A stretch of 64,000 nt of DNA from assembly GCF_003971235.1 (NCBI RefSeq), contig NZ_CP034661.1:1-64000 (forward strand), given 5' to 3'. Below the pieces are notes generated by a model. The model had not been told where the DNA came from and did no database searches. It was given only the letters and a program-made list of their open reading frames with translations. Made by a program: the position numbers and the translations under genes. Every line of letters begins with the position of its first letter. Positions within the stretch are counted from its first letter, which is position 1. Source of the stretch: Chryseobacterium aureum. GTDB lineage: Bacteria; Bacteroidota; Bacteroidia; Flavobacteriales; Weeksellaceae. Below are positions 16,773-24,934 of the stretch, piece by piece.

Positions 16773-17477
16773 ATGAAAGATTTAATGGGCAGAGCGATCT
16801 GGGATTATTACCACAATGACAATCCTGAAGATCTGCAGACTGAAACGTCAATTTCTGAGCTGGATGAGCTCCCGGTGGATTATTTATTCAGAGATTTTGA
16901 AGAAATGAATGATATTGAGCAGAAAGCACTGCAGCTATCCGGCGGAAAAGTTCTGGATATCGGAGCAGGTGCGGGGTCTCATTCCTTATATCTTCAGAAT
17001 GAAAAAAACCTTGATGTGACTGCATTGGACATTTCCCCAAAATCTGTTGAAGTTTGTAAGCTCAGGGGAGTAAAAAAAGCAGTTTGTGAAAATATGCTTC
17101 ATTTTTCCGGGGAGAAATTTGATACGATTTTATTGCTGATGAACGGAACCGGCGTCTTTGAAAGGCTAGCAAAAATTGATACTTACCTTCAGAAACTGCA
17201 TACTTTACTCAATGATAAAGGACAGGTTCTGATTGACAGTACAGATATTCTTTACATGTTTGACCGTGATAAAGATGGCGGAGTCTATATTCCTGCCGGA
17301 GGTTATTATGGAGAGTTAGGATATGTAGTTCATTATAAAGGAGAATCTGAAGAGCCCATTACCTGGCTGTACCTTGACTTTAATACGTTAAAAAATGCTG
17401 CCACAAATAATGGTTTCAAAATAGAAAGAATATTGAAAGATGAAGATTCTTATTTAGCAAAATTGACTAAGAAATAA
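16773..17477 (+). CDS. Class I SAM-dependent methyltransferase
   Basis: A 234-residue cytoplasmic protein with the class I Rossmann methyltransferase motif I VLDIGAGAGSHSLYL (about residues 60-74), motif II acidic residue in VTALDISPKSVE and a motif IV-like region TILLLMNGTG. The substrate is unknown; the N-terminus IWDYYHNDNPEDLQTET is typical of a Bacteroidota subgroup. TATCTTTG at 16761-16768 ends 4 bases before the ATG, so the mRNA may be leaderless. A second ATG occurs four codons in. Its stop lies inside a long palindrome shared with the convergent neighbour. Confidence 0.88.
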   Translation: MKDLMGRAIWDYYHNDNPEDLQTETSISELDELPVDYLFRDFEEMNDIEQKALQLSGGKVLDIGAGAGSHSLYLQNEKNLDVTALDISPKSVEVCKLRGVKKAVCENMLHFSGEKFDTILLLMNGTGVFERLAKIDTYLQKLHTLLNDKGQVLIDSTDILYMFDRDKDGGVYIPAGGYYGELGYVVHYKGESEEPITWLYLDFNTLKNAATNNGFKIERILKDEDSYLAKLTKK

Positions 17478-17518
17478 AATAGCTCAGAGATTAATCTCTG
17501 AGCTATTTTATTTCTTAG
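17467..17518. terminator. Perfect 52-bp palindrome, bidirectional terminator
   Basis: Bases 17467-17492 are the exact reverse complement of 17493-17518; the core is AGCTCAGAGATTAATCTCTG. It includes the stop codons of both convergent genes. A-rich and T-rich outer arms make it work in either direction. Confidence 0.85.
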
Positions 17519-18450
17519 CCTACTTTCTCATAGTAGGTTTCATACACAATCATTTCTATTTTTTCATCACTTAAACAAGTGACTTTGTCAGTTAAATAAG
17601 CAGACTTAAAATCAACCATTAATTTTGGATATTGATTGTTCCATTTACCTAGGATTTCTTTTGAAATAGGAAAATGATTTTTGATGTCTTTACTTAAATG
17701 TTGACCATTCTTTCCAGTAGGGAAAATTTCTTCTAAAAGTTTAGAATCATTTAGAACATATTCTCTAATGGCAAATCGATAAAAACAAGAAATTATGTTT
17801 TTCGACCCCCCTCTTAATCTCACGATATTTTTTGGTACAAGTATAATAGGTTTGTTGTCAAAACTTGGTAAATCTACAAATTTAGATTCCCATTCTCCAG
17901 TTTCAAAATTCCAAATATCTTTTTGAAGAAATGTTTGAGTGGTTAAATTATGTTTTTTACATTCTTCAATCGTAAAATCTATTAGAACTTGCTTTACTAT
18001 TTTAGTAGTTATATCTGAAATTCTATCTTCTCCAATTCTATCAATGAAGAATTCAATATCTTCAAGGTGGGTTACATGACTATTTCTATTATTAATTAAT
18101 TTATATAACTCTTTAATGAATTGTGGTTTTAGTTTATTTCCCACTGAATTTCCTCTTTGTTTTTTTTCAGAAAAACCAAGATGAGTTTCTTTAGGCTCTG
18201 CTAAACCTTTCATTAATTTAAAAACTTGACTAATATTTTCCTTTTTTATTTCAGAAATTAAATTACTCCAATATTTTCTAAGATACTTATCCATCTCCTT
18301 CGAAAACTTATCTGAATTATGAGAAGTAAGTCTTGGGTCAATAAATAATAAATTATCTTTTTTATATAGATTAATATCAATAAAATCAAGTTGGTTTTGT
18401 TTTTTCTCTAAACCAAAAATAAAAGAGAAATTATTTGAATTATACGTCAT
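17515..18450 (-). CDS. Hypothetical low-GC protein, accessory gene
   Basis: A 311-residue protein without signal peptide or membrane segment; function not recognised. Visible blocks are LLFIDPRLTSHNSDKF, a conserved-looking acidic/glycine stretch LEDIEFFIDRIGEDRISDIT, then VKQVLIDFTIEECKKHNLTT and a C-terminal charged region. The order 'IDP ... G-x-DRISDIT ... L-x-x-FT' recalls a family of uncharacterised proteins often met in variable gene islands, but this is recall, not proof. Its codons are much richer in A/T than those of neighbours, which suggests horizontal gain. It is a single gene, with a palindromic terminator at the 3' end and an inverted repeat ATCAGT-TCTAG-ACTGAT (18482-18498) upstream of the start. 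Confidence 0.75.
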   Translation of the reverse strand: MTYNSNNFSFIFGLEKKQNQLDFIDINLYKKDNLLFIDPRLTSHNSDKFSKEMDKYLRKYWSNLISEIKKENISQVFKLMKGLAEPKETHLGFSEKKQRGNSVGNKLKPQFIKELYKLINNRNSHVTHLEDIEFFIDRIGEDRISDITTKIVKQVLIDFTIEECKKHNLTTQTFLQKDIWNFETGEWESKFVDLPSFDNKPIILVPKNIVRLRGGSKNIISCFYRFAIREYVLNDSKLLEEIFPTGKNGQHLSKDIKNHFPISKEILGKWNNQYPKLMVDFKSAYLTDKVTCLSDEKIEMIVYETYYEKVG

Positions 18451-18528
18451 AATCGACTTTTTTTATTTAAAATTAAAATTAATCAGTTCTAGACTGATGT
18501 GAAAGTTTGTTAAAATCTTAAAAATATT

Positions 18529-18558
18529 TTGTCAATTACAATTTTAGTTATACATTTG
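18529..18558 (+). promoter_or_regulatory. Consensus promoter of a putative small RNA
   Basis: TTG at 18529-18531, a 19-base spacer and TACATTTG at 18551-18558 are a full match to the Bacteroidota TTG-N19-TAnnTTTG promoter. No gene start follows within 100 bases. Confidence 0.7.
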
Positions 18559-18562
18559 CTGT

Positions 18563-18678
18563 AGGAAAATAATTAATGATTTATAAAGAGTGAGAGATGA
18601 CAAGTCTTTTGCTCATAAATCTTTGTAAAGATACAACTTTTATTTGAATTGACCAAATAAAAGTTGTATCTTTTTGTT
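18563..18678 (+). ncRNA. Putative small RNA of about 115 nt
   Basis: The segment runs from a consensus promoter to a perfect 20-bp terminator stem (18627-18646 with 18654-18673, 7-base loop) followed by a T-rich tail. Only trivial ORFs fit inside (5 and 16 codons; the longer runs into the terminator stem). A small internal hairpin (TGAG/CTCA around 18591-18617) is possible. I do not recognise it as 6S, tmRNA, RNase P or SRP RNA; it is too short for most of these. The call rests only on promoter and terminator geometry. Confidence 0.5.
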
Positions 18679-18762
18679 TGAAACAATGTATTTGCTTGAT
18701 TTTCAATTAGAAAAATATTAGCAAAAATGCTTTGTATTTATTTATTAATTTTTATATGAGTC

Positions 18763-18909
18763 ATTGCGAGCTGAAAGCGAAGCAATCTTAGGAATCAATA
18801 TATCGTCATCCTGTAAACCGGGATGACTTTTTTTGTACTATTTCCAGCCCCGATAGTAACGGTTACCCCACAGCAAAGAAGAGGCCCTTCGACTACGCTC
18901 AGGGTGGCA
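18763..18909. repeat. Cluster of three palindromic intergenic repeat fragments
   Basis: ATTGC...GCAAT (18763-18786, with GCGAGCTGAAAGCGAAGC), GTCATCC/GGATGAC (18805-18827, followed by seven T) and CCCTTCGACTACGCTCAGGG (18885-18904) are all of the type found as dispersed intergenic repeats in many bacteria (from memory). Copy number cannot be judged from one window. Confidence 0.6.
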
Positions 18910-18954
18910 GCCGGGAGCGAGGAGTAAAAGTGGATAGCGGGAATCAGCTCCTTA

Positions 18955-19620
18955 TTATGGTCTGAATAGATGAATGGCTCTTGCCAACGGATAGAAAGAA
19001 AACCATTCCTGAAAATAAAAATACATCACAACAGCTGTTCCCAAACATAAAATTACCGGGAAAATATATGATGCTGCACGGTAAGGAAGTTTTTTAGGAG
19101 TTGCTAAAACGCTGATAAGAATTAGACCGAGAGCTCCAATTCCGATCACCCCAATTTCAGGACTGTACCTGGAAGATGTACCAAAATCAAAATGGGAAAG
19201 CAGAACGTATTTTTGAAATATAAAAAAAAGCACGCCAAATACCATTGTGAGAACTGCTGGGAAGTATTTTCTGAGTTTGATTAAATTAAGAGATAGTAAA
19301 ATAGCTCCGGGAATTGTGCTGAACAAAATACTGCTGACAAAAATAGTCATCCGTGAATAAAGTTGAATAGCCTCCGGATCTTCTGTAATATGATCCTTCC
19401 AGACTTCCATTTCTTCTGCACGTTTTGCTTCCTCAGCTTCTTTTTTATGCTGAATCAATTGCTGAACAACTGTTTTTTCCTGCTCACTGAAAACACGCCC
19501 TCTTTCTTCCAGAATTTCAAAAGCTGCCTGAACAGCGTCCGGAACAAAACGGTTGTCTTGTTGTAAATACTTCTCTAGTTCCTGATTGGAGAGTTTTCTT
19601 AATACACTTTTACTGATCAT
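18955..19620 (-). CDS. Hypothetical membrane protein, 221 residues
   Basis: Function not recognised. The N-terminal third (about 1-85) is soluble, charged and helical with the opening KSVLRKLSNQELEKYLQQDNR and a coiled-coil-like HKKEAEEAKRAEEMEVW. Four to five transmembrane helices follow (about 88-110, 118-135, 153-170, 183-203). The short opening resembles N-terminal caps of other Flavobacteriia membrane proteins that read ELxxILxNRxxYxPxAxxAAxxxLxxRG. It follows metG on the same strand but a terminator lies between, so it probably has its own promoter. Confidence 0.75.
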   Translation of the reverse strand: MISKSVLRKLSNQELEKYLQQDNRFVPDAVQAAFEILEERGRVFSEQEKTVVQQLIQHKKEAEEAKRAEEMEVWKDHITEDPEAIQLYSRMTIFVSSILFSTIPGAILLSLNLIKLRKYFPAVLTMVFGVLFFIFQKYVLLSHFDFGTSSRYSPEIGVIGIGALGLILISVLATPKKLPYRAASYIFPVILCLGTAVVMYFYFQEWFSFYPLARAIHLFRP

Positions 19621-19638
19621 AAGCTGTATATAAAAGAA

Positions 19639-19662
19639 AGGCTGCTTCTAGTGAAACAGCCT
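19639..19662 (-). terminator. Terminator after metG
   Basis: AGGCTG (19639-19644) pairs with CAGCCT (19657-19662), extended by TTC/GAA inside. Read on the minus strand the stem is followed by TTTCTTTT. Confidence 0.65.
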
Positions 19663-19684
19663 ATTATCTTTATGACGATTTTAA

Positions 19685-21724
19685 TTATCCGATCTCAATA
19701 CCGTTTTCAACATTGCTGTCATCCGGTGTTACGAAAGATAATTTTCCGTCTGGTTTGGTTGTTAATAATAACATTCCCTGAGATTCAATTCCTCTGATTT
19801 TTCTTGGAGCAAGATTCAGAAGGATCATTACCTGCTTCCCGATTAGTTCTTCAGGAGAGAAACTTTCTGCAATTCCGGAAACAACAGTTCTTACATCTAC
19901 TCCTGTATCTACAGTAAGTTTTAACAGTTTGTCTGCTTTTTCTACTTTTTCAGCTTCTAAAATAGTAGCTGTTCTCAGGTCTATTTTAGTAAAATCATCA
20001 AATGTGATCTCTTCTTTCATAGGTTTTGCGTTAGGGTTTGTCTTTTTATTGTTTTGTTTTGTGTCCTCCAGCTTTTGGATCTGAGTGTCAATTACGCTGT
20101 CCTCAATTTTAGAATAAATAAGAGGTGCTTTTTCAACTATTTTATGTCCTGCTTCAATTAAAACTTTTGAGTTTTCAATAGTCGTCCACTCTGATTGGCT
20201 AACATTGAATATATCATAGATTTTTTGAGCTGTAAAAGGAAGGAAAGGTTCTGCTAAATTTCCTAATGCAACTGCTATTTGAGCTCCGATAAATAATGTA
20301 TTCTTTGTTCTTTCTACATCATTTTCAAAAGTTTTCCATGGCTCTTCGTTTTGAAGATAACCATTTCCAAATCTTGCTAAATTCATAAAAGCTGTTAAAG
20401 CATTTCTAAATTCATAATTGTCTAAGTAATTTCTTATCTCAATTGCGCTTTTACCAATCTGTTCAAGTTCAGGTGCATTAATATCACCTTCAGGAACTTT
20501 GCCTTCAAAGAATTTATTAATTAAAACGGCAACACGATTTATGAAATTTCCGAAAATGTTTACCAATTCAGAATTATTCTTTGTCTGGAAATCTTTCCAT
20601 GTAAAGTTGTTATCCTTTGTTTCAGGAGCCGATGAAAGAAGAGCATATCTTAATACATCCTGCTGCCCCGGGAAGTCTTCTACATATTCATGCGCCCATA
20701 CCGCCCAGTTTCTTGATGTTGAAATTTTATCATTCTCAAGATTCAGGAATTCAAAAGCAGGAACATTAGCCGGCATGATGTAATCTCCGTGCGCTTTCAT
20801 CATAGAAGGGAAAATAATACAGTGAAATACAATATTATCCTTTCCGATAAAATGTACCAGATCACTGTCATTACTCTGCCAGTAATCTTTCCAGTTTTTT
20901 CCGTTTTTATCTGCCCATTCTTTGGTGAAAGAGATATACCCGATAGGAGCATCAAACCATACATATAAAACCTTTCCTTCCGCATTCGGAAGCGGAACCG
21001 GAACTCCCCAGTTCAGGTCTCTGGTCATCGCACGGGGTTTAAGGCCGTCATTTAACCATGATTTAACCTGTCCGTATACGTTAGGCTTCCAGTCATCTTT
21101 GTGGCCCTCAATGATCCATTCATTTAGAAAGTCCTCGTATTCGTTTAATGGAAGATACCAGTTTTTTGTTTCTTTAAGGATAGGAACATTTCCGCTAAGC
21201 ATTGATTTCGGATTGATCAGTTCTGATGGGGAAAGGGTAGAACCACATTTCTCACACTGGTCACCATACGCATTTTCGTTGCCGCAGTTAGGACAGGTTC
21301 CTACAATATAACGGTCAGCAAGGAATTCTCCTGCCTGCTCATCAAAATACTGTTCAGAAATTTCTTCCGTGAATTTTCCTTTTTCATATAATACCTTAAA
21401 GAAATCCTGACTGGTTTCGTAGTGGTTTTTAGACGTTGTTCTGGAGTATTCATCAAATGAAATTCCCAGGTCAGAAAAAGATTTTTTAATGATCTCGTGA
21501 TATTTGTCCACGATATCCTGAGGGGTTACCCCTTCTTTTTTAGCTCTTATGGTAATAGGAATTCCGTGCTCATCTGAACCACAGATAAACGCTACATCTT
21601 TTCCTAATCTTCTCTGAAATCTTGCGTAAACATCCGCAGGAATATAAACACCTGCCAAATGTCCTATATGAACCGGCCCGTTTGCATAAGGCAAAGCTGC
21701 CGTAATCATCTTTCTGTTTGACAT
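19685..21724 (-). CDS. metG: Methionine-tRNA ligase
   Basis: This essential cytoplasmic class I synthetase charges tRNA-Met. The 679-residue protein shows the HIGH motif as HIGH (residues 19-22), a four-cysteine zinc knuckle Cys144, Cys147, Cys157, Cys160 (CPNCGNE and CEKCG), the KMSKS loop as KISTS (333-337), an anticodon-binding helical domain, and a C-terminal Trbp111-like tRNA-binding domain (from about 575, ITFDDFTKIDLRTATILEAE). The extra domain gives the dimeric, E. coli-like length. TATCTTTG on the minus strand (21752-21745) is a likely -7 box about 20 bases before the ATG. A terminator follows. Confidence 0.98.
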   Translation of the reverse strand: MSNRKMITAALPYANGPVHIGHLAGVYIPADVYARFQRRLGKDVAFICGSDEHGIPITIRAKKEGVTPQDIVDKYHEIIKKSFSDLGISFDEYSRTTSKNHYETSQDFFKVLYEKGKFTEEISEQYFDEQAGEFLADRYIVGTCPNCGNENAYGDQCEKCGSTLSPSELINPKSMLSGNVPILKETKNWYLPLNEYEDFLNEWIIEGHKDDWKPNVYGQVKSWLNDGLKPRAMTRDLNWGVPVPLPNAEGKVLYVWFDAPIGYISFTKEWADKNGKNWKDYWQSNDSDLVHFIGKDNIVFHCIIFPSMMKAHGDYIMPANVPAFEFLNLENDKISTSRNWAVWAHEYVEDFPGQQDVLRYALLSSAPETKDNNFTWKDFQTKNNSELVNIFGNFINRVAVLINKFFEGKVPEGDINAPELEQIGKSAIEIRNYLDNYEFRNALTAFMNLARFGNGYLQNEEPWKTFENDVERTKNTLFIGAQIAVALGNLAEPFLPFTAQKIYDIFNVSQSEWTTIENSKVLIEAGHKIVEKAPLIYSKIEDSVIDTQIQKLEDTKQNNKKTNPNAKPMKEEITFDDFTKIDLRTATILEAEKVEKADKLLKLTVDTGVDVRTVVSGIAESFSPEELIGKQVMILLNLAPRKIRGIESQGMLLLTTKPDGKLSFVTPDDSNVENGIEIG

Positions 21725-22055
21725 TTATAGTAAAGTTTTGACTGCAAAGATAAGGAATATCTCTTGAATACCGCTATTAGTGGTGTTATTATGATCAAGA
21801 TTGCCATTTTGAAAGGCTGAATGAGAAATTGAGTTAAACAATCGTTTAACAAATAGTTAAATTAAAACAAATATTATGCAAAGCATAAGACGTTGTAAAA
21901 TACTGTATCCTAAAAAACTAACTAAAACCGGTTTCGTAATATACATAATTTTAGCTAAAATTATATTAAATTTATGATAATTCTATTTTTTTTTTAAATT
22001 GCGAGTCTGGCTCTAGGCCTAAAAATGACTGAAAAAAACGAAACTATAAAAAAAT
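21725..22055. promoter_or_regulatory. Divergent control region metG / susC-like
   Basis: There is no gene in these 331 bases. The metG -7 box lies at 21745-21752 (minus strand). A perfect 20-bp palindrome ATAATTTTAGCTAAAATTAT at 21945-21964 lies about 90 bases before the SusC start and could be an operator. No clear TAnnTTTG box was found for the SusC gene. Confidence 0.5.
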
Positions 22056-24923
22056 ATGATTGTGAAGAACTTTACAACAGTTTTGAAAATTGCGCCCGCT
22101 TTTTTATTGGCAAGTACAATAATGCACGCGCAGACAAAAGACACTCTTTCTAAAGAAAAAAAGATAGACGAGGTAGTCTTAGTAGGATATGGAAAACAGA
22201 AAAAATCTGATCTTACGGGGTCTATTACAGCTGTTTCTGAAAAGGATTTTAATAAAGGTGCTATTGTTTCCGCCGATCAATTAATTACAGGTAAGGCACC
22301 TGGGGTGAGAATCACCAACGCAGGAGGATCACCGGATTCAGCGCCCAATATTAGAATTAGAGGTGGATCTTCTTTTAGTGCCAACAATAACCCTTTAATT
22401 GTTATCGATGGTGTTCCTTTAGATACCAATAATCCGGCTGGTGTAGGTAACCCTTTGAACCTGATTAATCCAAATGATATTGAATCCTTTTCAATATTAA
22501 AAGATGCTTCAGCAACAGCAATCTATGGAAACAGAGGATCAAATGGTGTTATAATCATTAAAACCAAAAGAGGAGGTGGAAAACTAAAAGTTAGTTTAAA
22601 TACTAATGTATCTGTGGGTACTGTAACAAGGTATATCGACGTTATGAATGCCGATGAATTTACAAAATTTATTAATCAAAATTATCCTAACTATAACTAT
22701 TTACTAGGTGTTGGGGGAAGTTCTGCTAATCCTACAAAAGCTGGAACGATCTACAATACAGATTGGCAAAAGGCTATCTATAGAAATTCGGTTTCTTCTG
22801 ATAATAATTTGAGTGTATCAGGCAGTTTGTTTAATAAGGTTCCTACAAGATTGTCTGTAGGTTATAACAGAACTGAAGGAGTAATTAAAACAAGTGATTA
22901 TGAGAGATTTTCGACAGGATTAAATATTACTCCTTCATTTTTTGATAATCACTTAAAGATTGACATCAGTTTAAAAGGATTATTTTCCAAGCTTAATGCA
23001 ATTGATGATGCAGGAGCTATCGGAGGGGCAATCAATATGAATCCTACACTACCTATTTATCAATCCCAGACTAATTTAATAGGTGATCCTTATAACAGGT
23101 TCGGAGGTTACTATCAGAATATTGTTTTAAAAGGGAATCAGTATCTCATCCAGGGGCAAAGTAATCCTTTAGCAATTCTGATGCAAAGAACTTCTCCACA
23201 AAAGATTGCTAAATTTCTAGGTAATGCTGAAATTAATTATAAGTTTCACTTTTTACCTGATTTGAGAGCTATTGTTAATTTAGGTTTGGAAGCTTCAAGA
23301 TCTGATCTGAAAACAGTTTACTCAGATAATGCGGTAGCAACCTATCGAAATCCTCAAAATTTATTTGCTCCGAATGATTATGTATTCAGTCCTGGGGTAG
23401 ATTATGCAGAACATCAGAATATTGTTAACCAAACCATGGATGCCTATTTGGTGTATGAGAAAAAATATTCAGGATTTCTTTCTCACTTCTTAGTACAAGG
23501 AGGGTACTCTTATCAAAACTTTAAAAATGACGGTTATAAAGATCAATACAGGTATGATGATGTAACAGGACGTAGAGTTCCAAATCCCGGAACTGCTTTG
23601 AATCCTACGAACAGATATTATAATGTATTAAATCTACAGTCTTTCATTGGAAGAGCAAATATTGATTTCTACGACAAATATTTGTTTACATTAAACTTTA
23701 GAGCAGATGCTTCTTCATTATTTCAAAAAGGTGAAAGGTGGGGATATTTTCCAGGGGTAGGTTTTGCTTGGAAAGTTAATAAAGATTTCTTTACAGAATC
23801 TTCTACTGTCAAAGATCTGAAACTAAGATTGGGATGGGGAAGAACGGGTAATGCTGATATTGTGAGTGTAGCAGGATTTTATCCTTCAAGCCCTTATTTC
23901 TCAATTGGTGGCTCTAATTCCCAATATTTCCCGGGAGTTGGTACGTATAGTGCATTGCCATTTAACCCAGGTTTAACATGGGAGACAACAGAAACATGGA
24001 ATGCTGGAATTGATTTTTCATTTTTCAGTCAGGATAGAATATCAGGGAGCATTGATATTTATAAAAGAAAAACATCAAATCTTTTAGCAAAAGTACCATT
24101 ACCAGCGGGGCAGGGCTTAAGTAACGAATTTACTACCAATGTAGGGTCTCTTGAAAATAAAGGGGTTGAATTCAATCTGACAGTAGTTCCTGTAAAAACT
24201 GAAAATTTAAATTGGTCTGTTTCAGGAAATTTTGGATATAATGATTCCAAGATCTTAAGCTTAGGTGATGTAAGTTATTTCCCTGATAACTCAAGTACGC
24301 TTCCTATTGGAACAGGGATCAAAATTGCAAACAATGCAATAGGGTATCAACCTTATTCAGCATGGGTATTACAACAGGTTTATGATGCAAATGGTAAGCC
24401 ACTTGATAATGTATATGTAGACAGGAATAATGATGGGATTATTAATGAGAAAGATCGATATTATAAAGCAATAAGACCAAGATGGACTTATGGTTTCAGT
24501 ACTTCTCTTACGTATAAAAACTGGGATCTTAATGCTGCTTTTAGAGGGCAGATTGGAGGTTTAATTTACAATACAAGAAAACTGGCACAAGGTTTTAAAA
24601 GCTATACCGTACCTCAAAATTCCCAAAATTTAAATAACGTGCTTACTTCAACAGCAGATTCTCCTTTTACATTATCGGATAATCTTTACTTCTCAGACTA
24701 TTTCTTGGAAGATGCCTCATTCTTGAAACTGGATAACGTAACAGTAGGGTATCTGTTTAAAAATGTATTTAAAAATACCAATGTGAGAGTGTATGGATCG
24801 GTAAATAATGTGTATACATGGACTAATTATTCCGGGCAGGATCCTGAAAACTTTACAGGTATTGATAATAATTTTTATCCAAGACCACGAACTTATACAA
24901 TTGGATTTAATTTTAATTTCTAA
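22056..24923 (+). CDS. SusC/RagA family TonB-linked outer membrane protein
   Basis: A 955-residue outer membrane transporter that should import oligosaccharides, probably maltodextrins given the neighbours. Signal peptide 1-26 (ends MHAQ) is followed almost at once by the TonB-box-like KKIDEVVLVGYG (35-46) and the plug (LTGSITAVS, IRGGSSF, YGNRGSNGVIIIKTK), then a large barrel ending in TIGFNFNF. The usual N-terminal carboxypeptidase-like domain of about 75 residues between signal and plug is absent. The partner SusD gene starts 11 bases after the stop. No lipobox, as expected for SusC. Confidence 0.96.
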   Translation: MIVKNFTTVLKIAPAFLLASTIMHAQTKDTLSKEKKIDEVVLVGYGKQKKSDLTGSITAVSEKDFNKGAIVSADQLITGKAPGVRITNAGGSPDSAPNIRIRGGSSFSANNNPLIVIDGVPLDTNNPAGVGNPLNLINPNDIESFSILKDASATAIYGNRGSNGVIIIKTKRGGGKLKVSLNTNVSVGTVTRYIDVMNADEFTKFINQNYPNYNYLLGVGGSSANPTKAGTIYNTDWQKAIYRNSVSSDNNLSVSGSLFNKVPTRLSVGYNRTEGVIKTSDYERFSTGLNITPSFFDNHLKIDISLKGLFSKLNAIDDAGAIGGAINMNPTLPIYQSQTNLIGDPYNRFGGYYQNIVLKGNQYLIQGQSNPLAILMQRTSPQKIAKFLGNAEINYKFHFLPDLRAIVNLGLEASRSDLKTVYSDNAVATYRNPQNLFAPNDYVFSPGVDYAEHQNIVNQTMDAYLVYEKKYSGFLSHFLVQGGYSYQNFKNDGYKDQYRYDDVTGRRVPNPGTALNPTNRYYNVLNLQSFIGRANIDFYDKYLFTLNFRADASSLFQKGERWGYFPGVGFAWKVNKDFFTESSTVKDLKLRLGWGRTGNADIVSVAGFYPSSPYFSIGGSNSQYFPGVGTYSALPFNPGLTWETTETWNAGIDFSFFSQDRISGSIDIYKRKTSNLLAKVPLPAGQGLSNEFTTNVGSLENKGVEFNLTVVPVKTENLNWSVSGNFGYNDSKILSLGDVSYFPDNSSTLPIGTGIKIANNAIGYQPYSAWVLQQVYDANGKPLDNVYVDRNNDGIINEKDRYYKAIRPRWTYGFSTSLTYKNWDLNAAFRGQIGGLIYNTRKLAQGFKSYTVPQNSQNLNNVLTSTADSPFTLSDNLYFSDYFLEDASFLKLDNVTVGYLFKNVFKNTNVRVYGSVNNVYTWTNYSGQDPENFTGIDNNFYPRPRTYTIGFNFNF

Positions 24924-24934
24924 AAGCACTAAAA

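Larger units (their letters stand above)
18451..18954. other. Gene-free spacer holding a possible small RNA and repeat fragments
   Basis: About 500 bases without a convincing protein gene. From left to right: the inverted repeat 18482-18498, a consensus promoter, a short transcript and its terminator (18529-18678), an AT-rich stretch, then three palindromic repeat fragments (18763-18909). Confidence 0.7.

Noticed and set aside
18577..18646. Short ORFs of 5 and 16 codons inside the putative small RNA
   Set aside because: Both are very short and the longer ends inside the terminator stem, so a coding role is unlikely.
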